The notes below the pieces were generated by a model. That model did not search any database. It was not told the DNA's origin and saw only the letters and a program-made list of their open reading frames with translations. Shown here piece by piece: positions 35,440 through 49,094 of a DNA stretch of 64,000 nt; the stretch's first letter is position 1; each line of letters opens with the position of its first letter. Origin of the DNA: Aphrophora alni (taxonomy: Eukaryota; Arthropoda; Insecta; Hemiptera; Aphrophoridae); contig OY740774.1 of NCBI GenBank assembly GCA_963513935.1, forward strand, positions 96,355,668 to 96,419,667, written 5' to 3'. A program made the position numbers and the translations under genes.

Positions 35440-35690
35440 AGATGATACTCAAATACTTCTGAACAGCTTCAATATTGATTCACGTTATGAACTGAGCCAA
35501 TGTAATCCTCTTTAGCTCTTATCGATGTTTGCTTTTAATTTTAGAATAATCCTCCCTTGTCACTCTAGCTGATACACGACCGTAGTGGAGTAATTAATTT
35601 CATTCTTCCCTTCTAATCCTATATCCATTTATTAGGTATTTATTTGTTTGCTTCAATTTAACATGTCAGGGAAAAGAGAAACGTGCGATA
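35440..35690 (+). repeat. Dispersed repeat family P, copy 1
   Basis: The block 'cctctttagctcttatcgatg' and its surroundings match the reverse complement of 56590-56770 closely. The right part ('gtggagtaattaatttcattc') matches 59885-59925. The conserved part is rich in TAATCC, ATCGAT and TAATTA motifs. Confidence 0.65.
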
Positions 35691-36812
35691 AAATGTAATG
35701 TAAAACGGAATTAGTAATTATGCAGAAATATATGCGTAATATTCAAAAAATAATATTATTACTCTAATAAATGATAAATTTCCACGCCAAATTATTTATC
35801 TAGTCAACATTGGTTTCATAAATAACGCCATTTTCATATGCTGTTTTTATTAAACTAAGGAAGCTATTAACATGCAAAAAAGTAGACCAGTTACTAAAGT
35901 ATAATTAGTATTGGTAGGGAGTGTGTTGAAGGAAAGGATTGGTGGTTGAAAGAAGGTGAAACGATATTTTATATTTCATGCTAAGTTGTATGTTTTACTA
36001 AATAATCTCTTAATTTCTAACATTGACATTGAATTCAACATTTCATCCTTAGCTTTAGAAAATACACCCTATATAAGAGAATATTTTATCACTTGAATAG
36101 ATGTAATAAAAATACATCAAAAAATTAAACAGTGTCTCATAACCATAAAATCTATTTGCTAATTCAAATTTTTTAAATGATGGTTTTTCAACACTACTCT
36201 TCATATCCCAAACGCCTAAGTTTGTCATTTTCGCTTAACCTATTTTAAAAACATTTAGGCTGCATTTGAAATAAATGCATTGGTTTTGCATTTTTTTCTA
36301 CTTGTTGTTTACATATATTAATGTTTACATATTTAGTAACTAACATTATAGTTACTTATAATTTAAAGTTGCTTACAACGGTTTTCTGTAATATACTACC
36401 AGCAAAAACTCAACTGTAACATTTTATTAATTATTTCCTCTTAATAAACAGGGATAAAAAATATAATGATGGACAATAGTATTTTTTAAATTATTTATTT
36501 ATTGTATGTATAATGGAGTACCGCCATTCTTTAATTATCATCAGTCACGTTTTAAACTTCATATAAATAATTGTTAATTATTTTGTAATTTTTTTGTTAA
36601 CTATTTTGTCTTCCCTCTTCAGTTTCTCTTACGTAATTCATATGAATTTCAAACTCCTCCCAAAAAAAATGTAGTCACTAATAACCATTAACTATACCTG
36701 TTTAAAAACTAAAACTTTCAGGGTCATTATAAAAACGTATATAAAGAATAGTTGGAATTTCATTATTGAAATAAAATACGATATTATTAGAAACCAGATT
36801 CAAATAAATTAT
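35691..36812. other. AT-rich DNA, no gene seen
   Basis: No feature recognised. Confidence 0.5.
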
Positions 36813-37145
36813 TTATATCATTTTAATATTTGAATATATAAAGAACAAATCAAATATTTGTAAAATAGGAACCTTTCTAAAAAGTTTAAACAAATGGTTT
36901 GTCAGATTTACTTTTTCTAATGTACTAAAGTAATTTGATGAGAAGTTATTTTTATTAAAATAATGTAATTGGTTTCCAAGATAGATAGAAACACAAATCA
37001 CCTGCGCTTATCGTCCAATTAAATATGCAGCACAATATAAACCGTCAGTTTGAATAATATAATTGATTAATTAGTCTAAAAGCTTTGTCGTCTACCACTT
37101 CATGTTATTTGCATATTCCTTTATCTCTCGTTTATTGAAGGTTTG
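36813..37145 (+). repeat. Dispersed repeat family Q, copy 1
   Basis: Matches the reverse complement of about 49095-49400. The best blocks are 'ccaattaaatatgcagca', 'cagtttgaataat' with 'aattgattaatta', and 'gttatttgcat' with 'tttatctctc'. The octamer ATTTGCAT is kept in both copies. Confidence 0.65.
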
Positions 37146-37618
37146 TATTTTGAGTGTTTACAGAATCCAATATTGAATTTGCATAGCACAAATTGTATGA
37201 AAATAATACATAATATACACTATGCTTTTTATTTATTGTGGCTCACACAAAGATTAAAAATAGAGCTACACGTATGCAAAAACCGATGACTATTAAACCA
37301 ACGAGAAAATAAATCATTCATATAGCCTGAATTGAAAAAGGAAACTTGATCGCCCGTTTTAAAAAATGGAATAAAACATTTGTAATAAAGATGGTTCTAG
37401 ATGCAGTCATTTAATATTCTTTATCAAATAATCATAATCATAAAAAATAAAATAACAAATAACATATATTTAGAAGGGACGAAAATGAAATATTTGTAAT
37501 AAATAAATTTGTAATTTTTACAAAGCGATTCAACTTGCACTAGTCATTTTTAGTGGACTGAGATTGGTCACAAGTGCAACAAAAATATAGGTCAAATACG
37601 TAATTAGTAGTAAAATAA
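37146..37618. other. AT-rich DNA, no gene seen
   Basis: No trace of the missing reverse transcriptase of the Penelope fragment that follows was recognised. Confidence 0.5.
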
Positions 37619-38215
37619 TTTAACATTATAGTATTAAATAGTATAAAAAGAAAATTAAAAAATAAGGCTAAATCCTTTGTTTTCCCAATAGTCAATTCTA
37701 ATAATTCCACACAAAAGTGGCGTAGAATTAACTATTTTGGTAAAGTTAGCCATGCAGTTGGTAAAGTTTTAGAAAAGAAAAAACACTGTAAACCAGCTTA
37801 TTATTGTAAACAAAATTTAGGAAAGATGTTGGTAAATTCCAAAGATAAAATAGAAAAAATGCAAAAAAGTGGTGTGTGCAAACTGACATGTAGTATTTGT
37901 AATGCTGCTTATGTTGGCCAAACAGGCCGTAGTTTTAAGTGTAGGTTAGGTGAGCATGAAAGGAGTTGGCGGTTAGGTTATAATGATTCTAGTTTTCCTA
38001 ACCATTTATTTAAAAAATCATGCATTGACAGATTTTTATTCTAATGTTAATTTTGAAATTTTACATGTTAACGTAAAAAGTAGAAAATTAAATATTTTGG
38101 AAATTTTAGAAATTAAGAGACTTTTGTGTGTAATTATGATAATCTAGTTTTAAATGACCAAACGGAATTTTTGTCATTTTCTCCTTTACTTCAACCTCTA
38201 TTCAAGGTTGGTTAA
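37619..38215 (+). pseudogene. Penelope-like element 3' fragment with GIY-YIG nuclease, frameshifted
   Basis: Frame 1 is open from 37619 to 38043. It covers the linker after the reverse transcriptase ('NYFGKVSHAVGKVLE') and the nuclease ('SGVCKLTC..C...YVGQTGRSFKCRLGEH', a GIY-YIG motif whose first Tyr is Cys here, with the paired Cys typical of Penelope nucleases). The reading then moves to another frame ('EILHVNVKSRKLNILEILEI') and again to a third ('NLVLNDQTEFLSFSPLL', stop 38213-38215). At least two frameshifts and the missing reverse transcriptase make it a relic. A related motif lies 124 nt downstream. It belongs to a different Penelope family from the copy at 26 kb. Confidence 0.85.
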
Positions 38216-38338
38216 TACATGTGTGAATGACCTGTGGGGTTTCCCCCGTGTCTTTGTGCTTTGTTTGTTAACGGGAATTTCCTGCCTTTCTCAACCTTTT
38301 ATAATAGTTATGGTGTGCTTTGTATTTAGTCTTGTAAG

Positions 38339-38378
38339 AGCCTCGTCAATGCCGTAACTGGCGAAACCATGGTCGGCT
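38339..38378 (+). ncRNA. Degraded hammerhead-like motif after the Penelope relic
   Basis: AGCC (38339-38342) pairs with GGCT (38375-38378) as stem I; GCC...GGC forms stem II; GAAA is followed by a self-complementary ACCATGGT and C. The first core block reads CTCGTCA in place of CTGATGA (three changes), so it should be inactive. Confidence 0.45.
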
Positions 38379-38992
38379 AGACCAAATAAATTATAGAATT
38401 TACAAAAGAAAAATTGTGTTTTATTTGTATTGTTTTTGTGTTTTACTTTTAATATACTGTTTATTGAAGTACAGGTAATCCCTTAAATAACGAAAAAATT
38501 GGCTAAGATGCATTTATATTAAATGATGGCATTTAAAATATATAATACAAAATATTTATTTACATGATTTGTATACTGAATGTATTATCATTTCAATAAT
38601 GAAATTAGCTAAGATTAAAGATGTTTTGGTTTTCTATTAAAATATCATTTAGTGTTATACATTTCTTTATTTTTATGTGACACGTGGTGTAATCATGGAC
38701 CGGTTTGTAACATGAAAGAAGTTTTATTGTTTCGTGCTGTACCGGTAAATAAACGTGTTCAATTCTGATAAATAGTTGTACAAAATATCCCTAACTTTGT
38801 ATTGAATCATCTAATACGACCATTGCAAAAGCATCCTCAGACGTTAAGCAATGAAGCTCAGATTTCTGGGCAAATATCTAACAGTGTTGTTTTATTCCTT
38901 GTCTGAAAAGTGATGAAAACCAAATGCCATATTTGTTTACTTTTTCTAGTTACCAATTGAATAGTTTAATATAAAGAAACATTATATCTGGT

Positions 38993-38994
<2 letters not shown>
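38379..38994. other. AT-rich DNA, no gene seen
   Basis: The first part is probably the rest of the Penelope terminal region; the rest is featureless. Confidence 0.45.

Positions 38995-39064
<70 letters not shown>
38995..39064. repeat. (TA)n microsatellite
   Basis: About 70 bp of TA. Confidence 0.95.
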
Positions 39065-39066
<2 letters not shown>

Positions 39067-42000
39067 TTGATTATTCCTAAGATGTTCTCGTATATAGAGT
39101 ACGAGTCACACAATCCCGTGGTAACCTAGGCGAATCTTTAGATCCTTTATATCCTTATATCTATTTTTCCTGTATGGTTTTTCTGGTCGTCATCCCACCT
39201 TGACGCCATTGGAATTTATGGCTAGGGATTATTGTTTAATTTTATTCTATATATTTTTTTAAACTTTTATCACCGTTTTACTTTTCCAAGTCAAAAAAGT
39301 AGCTTTTTTAATGTATCAACCATATCTATTGCTTACTCTGTAATTTTTAACTTACACATTTTATATTTGTTAAAATATGTAGAGGTAAAGTATGTTATTA
39401 TTACACTTCATGTTTAAAGGAGTTAAAATGTTTAAAATGTGCCTTTTTAAACAAAACAATCATTTTTAGCGACAACTATTGAGTCAATTATTGTAAATTA
39501 CGTTTACATTAAAATTAAAACATAGCATTCATAACACAGTCATTTTTTTATTGTTTTACAAAATAGGATAAGGAAATGAACGTTAAACGTTTCTTAAAAA
39601 AAAATCTTGTATGAAAATAATTAAGTGATTTGTATTTTTTTTTCAATTATACTTTTAATTGACAGGGAAAAGGTATTCTTTACAATTTTATTTCACAATA
39701 AAGCTTGAAACAAGGAAAGGGTTTTGTTTATACGACAATGCTCTGTTCCTTAAGTCTTTTCCTTGTTGAAAATAAAGATTTTACAAAACTAATTTACACA
39801 CAATAATCTAATACATTTAAAAACTAAAAATACTAATCATACTTTACGAATTCGTCAAACGGCCAACAAATAATAAATCTGGGATCTAGTGTTTTACAAC
39901 ATAATGTAACTGTTATCAACTTGTGAGCTGATTCAGAGACATCAGAACAGTTTCCACGAACTTATGCAAATATTATAATGTGTGTGAACATTAAACTGTA
40001 TGTGGTTTCAAATAAAAGTTTTCAGAAGAATATGATTTAATACGAAAAATGAATCGTTATATAACTGGTATTACATAACTGTGTCTAACTCTTAAAACGA
40101 TTATTTATACGGCTAACGTATAAACGTTGAATTGTAGTTGTTATTTTTTTGGCCCATTTTTTTTTAACTCCTTTGTGTTCATTACTTCTACAGTGTACAA
40201 TTTGTGTTTAAATTTTAAAATGGTAAGGAAACTATTTTATGGTATGTGATCGCAAAATTCACCATTCTTATTGTACATAATTGCATAAAAAGTAACACCA
40301 AATATTATCATTAATTTAATTGATAATGAAAACGAGTTTACCAGATTAAATCAAGCAGTAAACCAACAAAATGAATAGCTCTTTACAGGCAAATAAATAT
40401 CAATATTTAACAACCATATTCAGATATCCAAAAGAAAAATAATGTATTTATTTTCTTATAAAGCTAATATATTTCAGCAGTTTTTCGCTTTTCACAACAA
40501 TTAAAAAAAAAAATCAGCGACTACAATATGTATTACTAGATACGTAAGTATACATAGATTAGCATATTTCCCAAATCACCCTAATTAATTTTCAAGTAAC
40601 CACTCTACATCAATCAAATACTAAATGAAAGTACCATAAGTTAATTGCCTTTGAACAGAAAATATACATTTACAATACACTTTTGCCTAGTCCTTTAGTA
40701 TATAGTATTTAAAAGTGGAATGAAATACGTTCATTTTCATTTATTCCAAAACTGAAATATATTGCGTTTGATTTAACAGATCTAACAATAAAGTCATTAA
40801 ACAATGTTAATGATTGATTGAACAGTCGCTTCGCACGAAGATTACTTTCATTTAATTCAATTAGAAAAAATACATCAGTTAGAGTTTTAATATTAATATT
40901 TTGCAACAAAACACTTTTACACGTTATGCATTTTGTAAATAATCATTATATATATTTACAAATTCGCTTACACATAAAATATATAGAGACTATTGATAAG
41001 TACTTCTTATTTTATAATCAATGTATTTTATTAAAATGTATTATACCTAATATTACTGTAACGCGACTTAACGCCTCTGGCAGCGCTGAACAAAAGGGGT
41101 ATAAATCTGGTGTAATATTTTATTGTTAATTTCCGGAGGACCTTTATTATAATATTAATTAGATAACAGACACTGAAATAATTAGGTGAATGTTGATCTC
41201 ACCTTGTGGTGTGATGTTATGATGATTCCTGGCCAGGACTGACCTGCGGAGCTGGAAGTGAAGATCATAAACACGTAAATACTCAAGTGTCTTTTTAAAA
41301 TAGCGTGGTGAATTGAGGTGAAGCGTAAAAAATTATAAGCGGGGTTTTTTGGTAACACGCACACTCGACAATTAATTGCATAACAGAATCTGATCAAACC
41401 TGATCCTATTATCGCATGAATCAAAAAATGCGCACGCCGCCTCGTAAAGTGTGTAGCCTAATTGGGTTTATTGCTGGGGCCATATGAATACCAAACAATT
41501 ACCTTTAAAAATCAAGATAATATTTATAATCAGCCGCTAACTTTACGACTCACTTTTAAAAAACAAATATAGAAATATAAAATTATACGGATGATTATCT
41601 GAAGATATATTTCTAAAATTCTTTTCAAAACATAGTGGGAACATAAAACAATACTTATTCTATTGGCAATATAGATCTACTAATGCCTTAATAAATTAAT
41701 TAAAACTTGTTAGGTTCATTGATGAATTACAGGTGCGATTGTAAGTTTCTATATTGAGGTGACATTCCCTTTGACCATGACAGTAACATGATAGTTGTGT
41801 CCCTTTGATGTTGTAATCGAATGTAATTGAATATTAGTGGACGCTGGAATTATCCCTTTCCTAAGTTAAATTCCAGTCGCTATGATCATTGATCACACGC
41901 GATCACTATGTTGTTCCTATGTGAAACTTTTAGTCATCTTTCCGATAACTTGTGAACACAACAAACAATATTATATCCAACTTGACTTCTATGCTGACTC

Positions 42001-42660
42001 TTGGGTGTAGTATTATTTATTGTCAACCGATTAAGTTCGTTTTGGGACACAACAAATCATAATTTAAATTTTTTACAATTCAACACTAGTTAATATTATT
42101 GATATCTTGAGTTTACCTACATTTTATAGAAAGTCGTAGCATTGTTTTTTAGACATACTTTCGTTAAATGAGCGAAATGGGCATCCAATACAACATAAAT
42201 AGCGTGAAGATGTCAAAAATGATCCTATTCTACTGAGCTTCGTTTGATGAGATGATTTTGACGGAGCCAAATTTTGAACACTTTTTTTCCACTTTATTAT
42301 TCAACAATATTATATTAAAAATTATTACCTAAAATGTACTTAATAAAAATTTGTCGTAATCGGTATACATAGATTTAAGAACTTATGCTGTCCTAATATT
42401 AAAAACTATATTTCATTTCATATTTTAGTCCATGAATCTATTCGCTAATATTTTCATTTTCGTAAAGAGATTGAAGCAGAGTTATAGAGTTAATTAGAAT
42501 CTTTCAACTTTCCGCGGCAAACGAACATATCCGTATGATGTGCTTTGCTCCAAACACGGGGAAAAAATCAATGACAGGAGAGTTTAGTAGTTTATCAGAG
42601 TCCCAATAGAGTAGATGAGTTTGTTTGTTGTCTAATCTTGTTTAGTTAGGAACTTTGTTT
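39065..42660. other. AT-rich DNA with a GC-richer patch at 41.05-41.47 kb, no gene assigned
   Basis: The patch 41050-41470 stands out by composition. On the - strand it ends in a splice-donor-like ACAAG|GTGAGAT near 41202 and has an initiator-like TCAGTC just upstream. An 80-codon - strand frame (41182-41424) has no recognisable motif. A 5' untranslated exon of a - strand gene is possible but weak. The rest is featureless. Confidence 0.3.
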
Positions 42661-43081
42661 GGAGGCATACGTCGCAAGGCAGTGTGTCTGTGGGGGGGGA
42701 GCATTATATTTCGTACCTTATTTTCTCACGTGTATCCCATTGCCGTCTACAGGGCTAAACACAAACCGTCTGTCTACGGCGCGCTACTAGATGAGTCCGT
42801 TCTGTTTTTTTAATAGTGCATTGTTATAGTTTTGTTACATTTATTTATAATTTGTCAAATCTTTTTTTTCTTCTGTGAATAGTTTTTCGTTTGTGTAAAT
42901 ATATGTATTTAGTAGTTTCGATTTATTGTGCATTACTAACCGAGTGTTCTGTATTCCAATAGTAAGCATTGTTATGGTTTCGTTATATTAATTTGTATAT
43001 TGTAAAATCATTATTTTAGTTTGAGTGAGTAGAGTTTTCGTTTGTGTAAATATATATATTTAGTTATATTGTTTTATTCAG
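42661..43081 (+). repeat. Tandem imperfect duplication upstream of the piggyBac-like relic
   Basis: Two units of roughly 130 bp (about 42815-42945 and 42960-43081) share 'gcattgttat', 'ttcgttatatt'-like text and the end 'ttttcgtttgtgtaaatatat.tatttagt'. A G8 run and a GC-richer patch (42660-42790) lie before them. This may be the 5' region of the transposon. Confidence 0.5.
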
Positions 43082-43775
43082 CAAAAATACACAACCTGGA
43101 AGATCCAGATTGTGAAAGCTTTGTGCTCCGTGTTATGGAGACTTCATTTTCAAGTGCATTCAATGACAATGATATGGACACGGACGTAGAAGTTATTCTT
43201 ATATAAAAAAAGTTGCAGGTGAAAGTGAGGGTGATGAAGTCAATCAAACCCTGCAGGAAAATGCAGTAATTAGCAAGTCCCAAGTTGCCGATAAACAAAA
43301 CAAGGCAATAAATCAACCGCCTCCTCTCGCTGGCCTTTTCACTCAAGTTGGTCAACCTTTGTCACCACAACAACACACACAGCCTCTCCTCCCATTGCTT
43401 GGGCGAATGTCACTGTCAATGATCCTTGCTCAATCCAGCAACTCAAATTATGGCCCTTTTTGCCAAGATCTTGGCGTAGAAACTGAACCAGTAGATAATT
43501 TTTACTTATATTTCAATGATTAAATTCTAAACCACATATGTTAAGAAACAAATTTGTTTGACAACAAGCGACAAAGAGAGGCTCAATCACCACATGCACC
43601 AAGAAAAATGTGGAAAAAGTTATCGGTTGTTGATAAAAAAATCTTACCGTCAATTGAATCCATTTTTTCAGTAGTATGGGAAGGTAGGATTCTTTTTTTC
43701 AGTGGTGCTTTCACTAAAGACGAGTTTCTCAATACATTGTGGCATCAGAAAAAGCCTGGATCATGTGCCTCCTAA
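43082..43775 (+). pseudogene. piggyBac-like transposase relic (N-terminal part)
   Basis: Read through stops and one frameshift, the + strand gives an acidic N-terminal stretch ('DMDTDVEV', 43082-43205), a Gln/Pro-rich part (43206-43500), then in one frame 'EPVDNFYLYFND', a stop, 'ILNHIC', a stop, and 'ETNLFDNKRQ' (43479-43580). This matches the start of the piggyBac transposase domain, which usually reads PLDFFxLFF...I...ETNxYA. The following 'FTKDEFLNTLW' fits a later conserved block, implying an internal deletion. The catalytic Asp region is absent. Inverted ends and TTAA target duplications were not found. Confidence 0.5.
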
Positions 43776-43862
43776 GGGATTCCTCATTGCCCCTATAATG
43801 ACTCATGAAAAAAAAAATTAGTTGACTTTTTAACATATAAAAAAATATTCTAAATCCTAGAA

Positions 43863-43864
<2 letters not shown>
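43776..43864. other. Short spacer, nothing seen
   Basis: AT-rich tail between the relic and a microsatellite. Confidence 0.5.

Positions 43865-43933
<69 letters not shown>
43865..43933. repeat. (TA)n microsatellite
   Basis: About 69 bp of TA. Confidence 0.95.
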
Positions 43934-43936
<3 letters not shown>

Positions 43937-44060
43937 TATGAAATACATGGTACTTTAATCAAGGTTTGAAACCATGAGAATTAAATATTGTACGATTTTT
44001 AACGCCACGAACATAAACAAGCTTGAATTCATATAAAGCAATGAAAACAGTTCGCTTTTT

Positions 44061-44215
44061 AGATAAACAAAACTGTAACACAAGATCTCCCAAAAGTTAC
44101 GTTTATGATTACTATGATATTTATTATAAATGTAATTTTTGTGAGATCTTGTGTTCCAGTTTTTTTATCTAATATTATCTCACAGGTCAAGCTCAATATT
44201 TATTTATAGAGTGTT
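44061..44215 (+). repeat. Snapback repeat, family of 1-140 and 53.5-53.8 kb
   Basis: Arms 44061-44105 and 44127-44170 are imperfect reverse complements sharing 'acacaagatctc' and 'gagatcttgtgt'. The text that follows ('ttatctcacaggtcaagctcaatatttattta') matches 53788-53820. The hammerhead-like part seen in the other copies is missing. Confidence 0.65.
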
Positions 44216-45697
44216 TTTGTGGTCAATTACAACTCCCAGCGGCAAGTAAATTGTAAACGATTTAAATTTAGTATTTTAATAATTTTCCTTGCATTTACTT
44301 TATTTTTATCCCGTTAACACAATAGTTTGAGGTGCTATCATATTCGGAACTCAGGATTATGTATAGAGACCTGCAATAACTGTTTTAAATTGCCTTCACT
44401 TTAAATTTGAAAGACAATTATTAAAATCTTTTATACATATCCTTGGTCAAATTCAAAAACATGACCTTTTGCGTAAATTTCCAACTTTTCATTGAGTTTA
44501 CTATTTTATTGTCTGTACCTATTTTACAGAACACAAAAAATGGTGAACAATCATAAAGACTAAATAAATTTGGTTACATATAAAACATGTATTGTACTAA
44601 AAAAAAATTATTGTTATGATTTATGATTGTTGAATTGTTAAATTTTATCTGAAAATTAAATAGTGCTGACTGGATTTAAAAATGCGTCAATTTATTGACT
44701 AATTTACTTTATTGTATTTTATTAATTAACTCAATTTAACTTGCAAAAATTTTTTATTTAATCGTTCCATTATTTGATAGCTCAATTAATCCAAAATTTA
44801 ATGTTTTACTAGAACTAGCTCCAAATAATAAAAATCAAATAACCTTCAATATCTGAACACACTTCAAATTATTTTAATATTAATTTAAACTTTTTACAAG
44901 ATTATTACTAGTTTATATAGTGTAAACTGAATTTTATTAGGTAGCATATTAAATTATTTTTAACTCGAACTACTTAAAACGACAGCTTGTAATTACATAA
45001 TATTTACTCTACATTTAATTCATTTTTTATTTCTTAAGATATGTTCATTCTAATTCAATATGCGAAGGAAATTTGAAGTAAATCTTCGGGGAATGAATTA
45101 GCTGTTTTACATGTTTGACAAGTCTTAATTCAAATCATATTATTTATTTAACTTTGAATATTCATAATTTTAAAAAGGTAATTTAATTTCTTTTGAAATA
45201 TGAAATTTAATTTAATCTTACAAAATAAAATAGTTTTATACTATTTTAAAATTATTGGTTCAAGGAAGTAATATAAATGTGATTATAAATGTTATTAATT
45301 AATTATGGTATTACAGTTATTTATTATTGATGAATTTCTAATATCACTTACTTAGCGTTATGTTGCTATCATTTGCGTTATAAATATTTATACGTGACTG
45401 ATAATTTTAGTTCTTGTTACCACCATGATCCAATAAATTAGGCTCTTTGGATGTTAAAAATCTGGTTACGTTCTTCAATATCCCTTGAAAATGAGAGTTG
45501 ATTTATACTTTGAATGTAAGTGAATATTTGGTTTTAATAACAGGTTCTGAATCTTAAATGATCAACGCGTTTTGAGCACAGTTATGTGTCAAAGATAATT
45601 TAAAACCATAATTTTGCCTTTTACAATATTTAAGTAAATAAACAATTCAGGTCTCTTTTTATGAAGAGATTTTCAACTCCCAATAATATATATTGAG

Positions 45698-45700
<3 letters not shown>
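44216..45700. other. AT-rich DNA, no gene seen
   Basis: No feature recognised. Confidence 0.5.

Positions 45701-45756
<56 letters not shown>
45701..45756. repeat. (TA)n microsatellite
   Basis: About 56 bp of TA, flanked on both sides by 'gagatca'-like text. Confidence 0.95.
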
Positions 45757-45760
<4 letters not shown>

Positions 45761-48700
45761 TCAATTAATGAAGTATATATTCTCCAACGATTTCAAAAAA
45801 CCTCCCGAAACGCAGATAAAGTCAAATAGAGATACATAAAAAGAAATTTAAATCAATCAAACCTTCTAATAAATGATTTAACCACCTCACAATTGTTGAA
45901 ATTGGTTAATTTAATTATAAATAAATTAATTGTTGTTTCTAATGAGGTAGTATTTCTCAATTTATATAGACTTCTAGATATCATAAGTTAATAAACATTC
46001 ACATATCCTCTACCTGTACAAAATAATAGACACACTTGAGTCTCATACAAATATTCTAAGTCTCATACAAACGTTAGAACTGTTATTAGTCGGAAAGTAT
46101 AAAATGTTGAATACTTCATAGAAATAGGTTTCCTTATCACAATTATACAATATATGTTAACTAAGTTATTGAGAAAGTAAAGTGAAAATATTATAAAACC
46201 GAATATTAAACTTTTATCGTTGTTTGTTTGTGAATCTATATTTTTGTTCCTACTCATTAACAATAATTTTTTTGCTTTATATTTTTAAAGACATATTTAT
46301 TTGTAATGTGCGTCAAACATTATAATTCTGGTAGGATTACATCAAAATAAACAACTATATAGTCGAGATATTTTTAAAAGTTAGTGTCTTAAATTATCTT
46401 AAGGAATTCTTGTATAAAGTCAATCATTCTTTTTTACGTTGAAGGCAGAATTTTAAAAAACAAATTATTCAACTGAAAAATGTCATTATTTAAAATCGTA
46501 AGCATTGATGTGAGTATACTTGTCATTCGTTCAAAGTACATAAGAATTATTCCTAGTGTAATAAAACAGTGAATAATATTTATAAACTGTGTCGTAATAT
46601 TAATAATACTCGTATCTACAGACTAAGGAACAATTACAAACTATTTAGAATGTAAATTGTTGTAACGTGCATTAGCAAGTTTTCTGTTTTATGGAAATGT
46701 ATTAGATTTAAATACTTGTCCTGCAGCATGAATACTAAATTATTACTTTCAGTTTACCTTACAATATCTCTACAAGAGACTTATCGATTTAGCCATACCT
46801 CTACTCTCGTTATATTCTGAAATATCTATTTACATAATATATCTTTAATTTTTATAAATGAGATTCCGTGCAAATAAGAGTAATCAATGGTATGCGATAT
46901 ATGTTTGACTTTAAGAATGTTGTTAATGTATTGTATAAGATGAATTTCAAAGTATTATTTTCTAATTTCTATTATTTTTTTTTTAATCCCACTCGTGGAT
47001 TCTTATCGTTCATATCACTATTTATAACTACGCTCACCGCGACCCATTCCACTGCAGTTTTTCAATGTAAAATAAATTATAACTTATAAACTATTACCAC
47101 ATTTAATTCTTTCAATATTCAATACCGTTTTAATGTTGTACCAACATAACAACTGATAAAATGTTTTGTTATATCCTTATTTTATCGTAACATAGAATAA
47201 ACTGTAACCTGATAACGTACTTAAGCTAAAAGATCCACAATAACAATATTAACACTATTAACTGTTGTTCGGAACTAAACAAAACAAAGAAAACTACATT
47301 TTCTTATATAAATTCAAAAATTGTTTTTACCCTGGCAAATTGAGCTATGAGTTGCAAGTGAAGAAAATGTTGTAGTTTTCAGAAAGGGTGAGGTGGATGG
47401 GGTAGTACTGCAACTTCTATTCTTACTGTAGCAAATATATAGCGTTTATTTATATTCATCAAACTCATAGATTTCTAAAAGTCCTAAAATGAAAAAGCTA
47501 AATCATCATAATAAGTATTAACTTTTGTATGTTGTCATCTAAAATACCGGACAACAATGTATTTACTCCTAATAGTTACACAGAAATGTATTTATGTTAT
47601 AACTCCTGCAGGGATGAAAAAAAATATTGTACAGTATTAATTATCGTACAGTATACCAACTTTTTCAAGAAATAAGAATATATTTTGTCATTAAAATTTT
47701 TAAGTAAAAAACAAAAAAATATTTTAAAACTCTAATTCTCTATTACATTAGAAGACCAATACGTAATACATTGTGAACTAAACAGCTGGTACTGTAAGAG
47801 ATAAATATTTCTTATAATTATTTGGCAATGAGTCAAAGGTAGTTCAAAGGAGTCAGTAAGGTATTTTATAACCCAGAATGTACCCAGGAATTTAAAGTTA
47901 AATAAATCATTAAACCTATATTCCAGGGTAATTTGAAGGTCCCAAATTATAATTTATGGTCCTATACATGTATTTTATCCTAATAAAGCACCACCTTGTT
48001 AAAGCACATTATAAATATTAAAAGTGTTATTAAAGTTCACATTCTCTCGCATTTAATAATATTCATAGAACGTCTGCAATAATTACTACCTGCTAATATT
48101 AGCAAATGTTGTTATATAGCCTATTTCTCTTTTAAGCATCACACATATCTGTAAATATATTTTCATTTTACTTGTTACTTTATAAATTTTAGAAGTTGTA
48201 AATGATTCAATATTATTTATAATATTTTTAACCTCGTATATCTAAATACAAAATTCCCACTGTTATCATCTAACGTTATAAAATCATAAGTAGTTACACC
48301 AAATTATGTTAGAAGAATGCTACTTAATATAATCTGGTATATCAGTTGCAATTTTAAATATAGTTGCTCTTCGGATAATTTTTTAATCTTACAATTTAAC
48401 AAATATTTACCCTATTATCATGTATTTTTGATATTGAATAGCAATTTGGAAAATTGATTATTCAAATATTCCTAAGAATCAAATAGGTTTTAGTTTGTAA
48501 TGATATAAAAACGAAGCATTACCAACTGTACCAACAGTAACTTAGCCATTTAAAGTATTTGAATTTAAATTTATAAAGAAATTACACATTAATATTTTAA
48601 CGCGTTGTATTCTGAACTATTTGTTTTCTGCCCTTACTTTAATATACTAGAATTTATCCACTATTTTAATTTCTCACATTCATGTTTTTTGATATCGAAG

Positions 48701-49094
48701 TTTTAATTTTGCACTTGTCACAGTGTTTATTACACCAAATTCGAGATATTTAACTTTCACCAACTGGAATAAGGTTTAGCTTTTTAGTTATTGACATTCA
48801 TTTTAAAGGTGTAATTATCGCGTCGCTAGATAAATCATCGGCTTTTCTTGCTTGTAGCTCGATTTAAATTTTACGTGACTTTGATTTTGTAAATAATTTA
48901 TTTTATTATACTTCTATTTTGAATATAATATCAACTGATAACTATATTTTTCTCTTAGAAATATATTTTATATTATAAAATAGAATATAAAACCTGAATA
49001 AAAATAAATAGTCTCTATAAATAAAGATTACAGTGTATTACATACAATTTTTCACATAAATATATATACTGGTACTATACATATTCAAAATTGA
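45757..49094. other. AT-rich DNA, no gene seen
   Basis: Small frames at 46063-46263 and 46868-47089 have no recognisable motif. Otherwise featureless. Confidence 0.5.
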
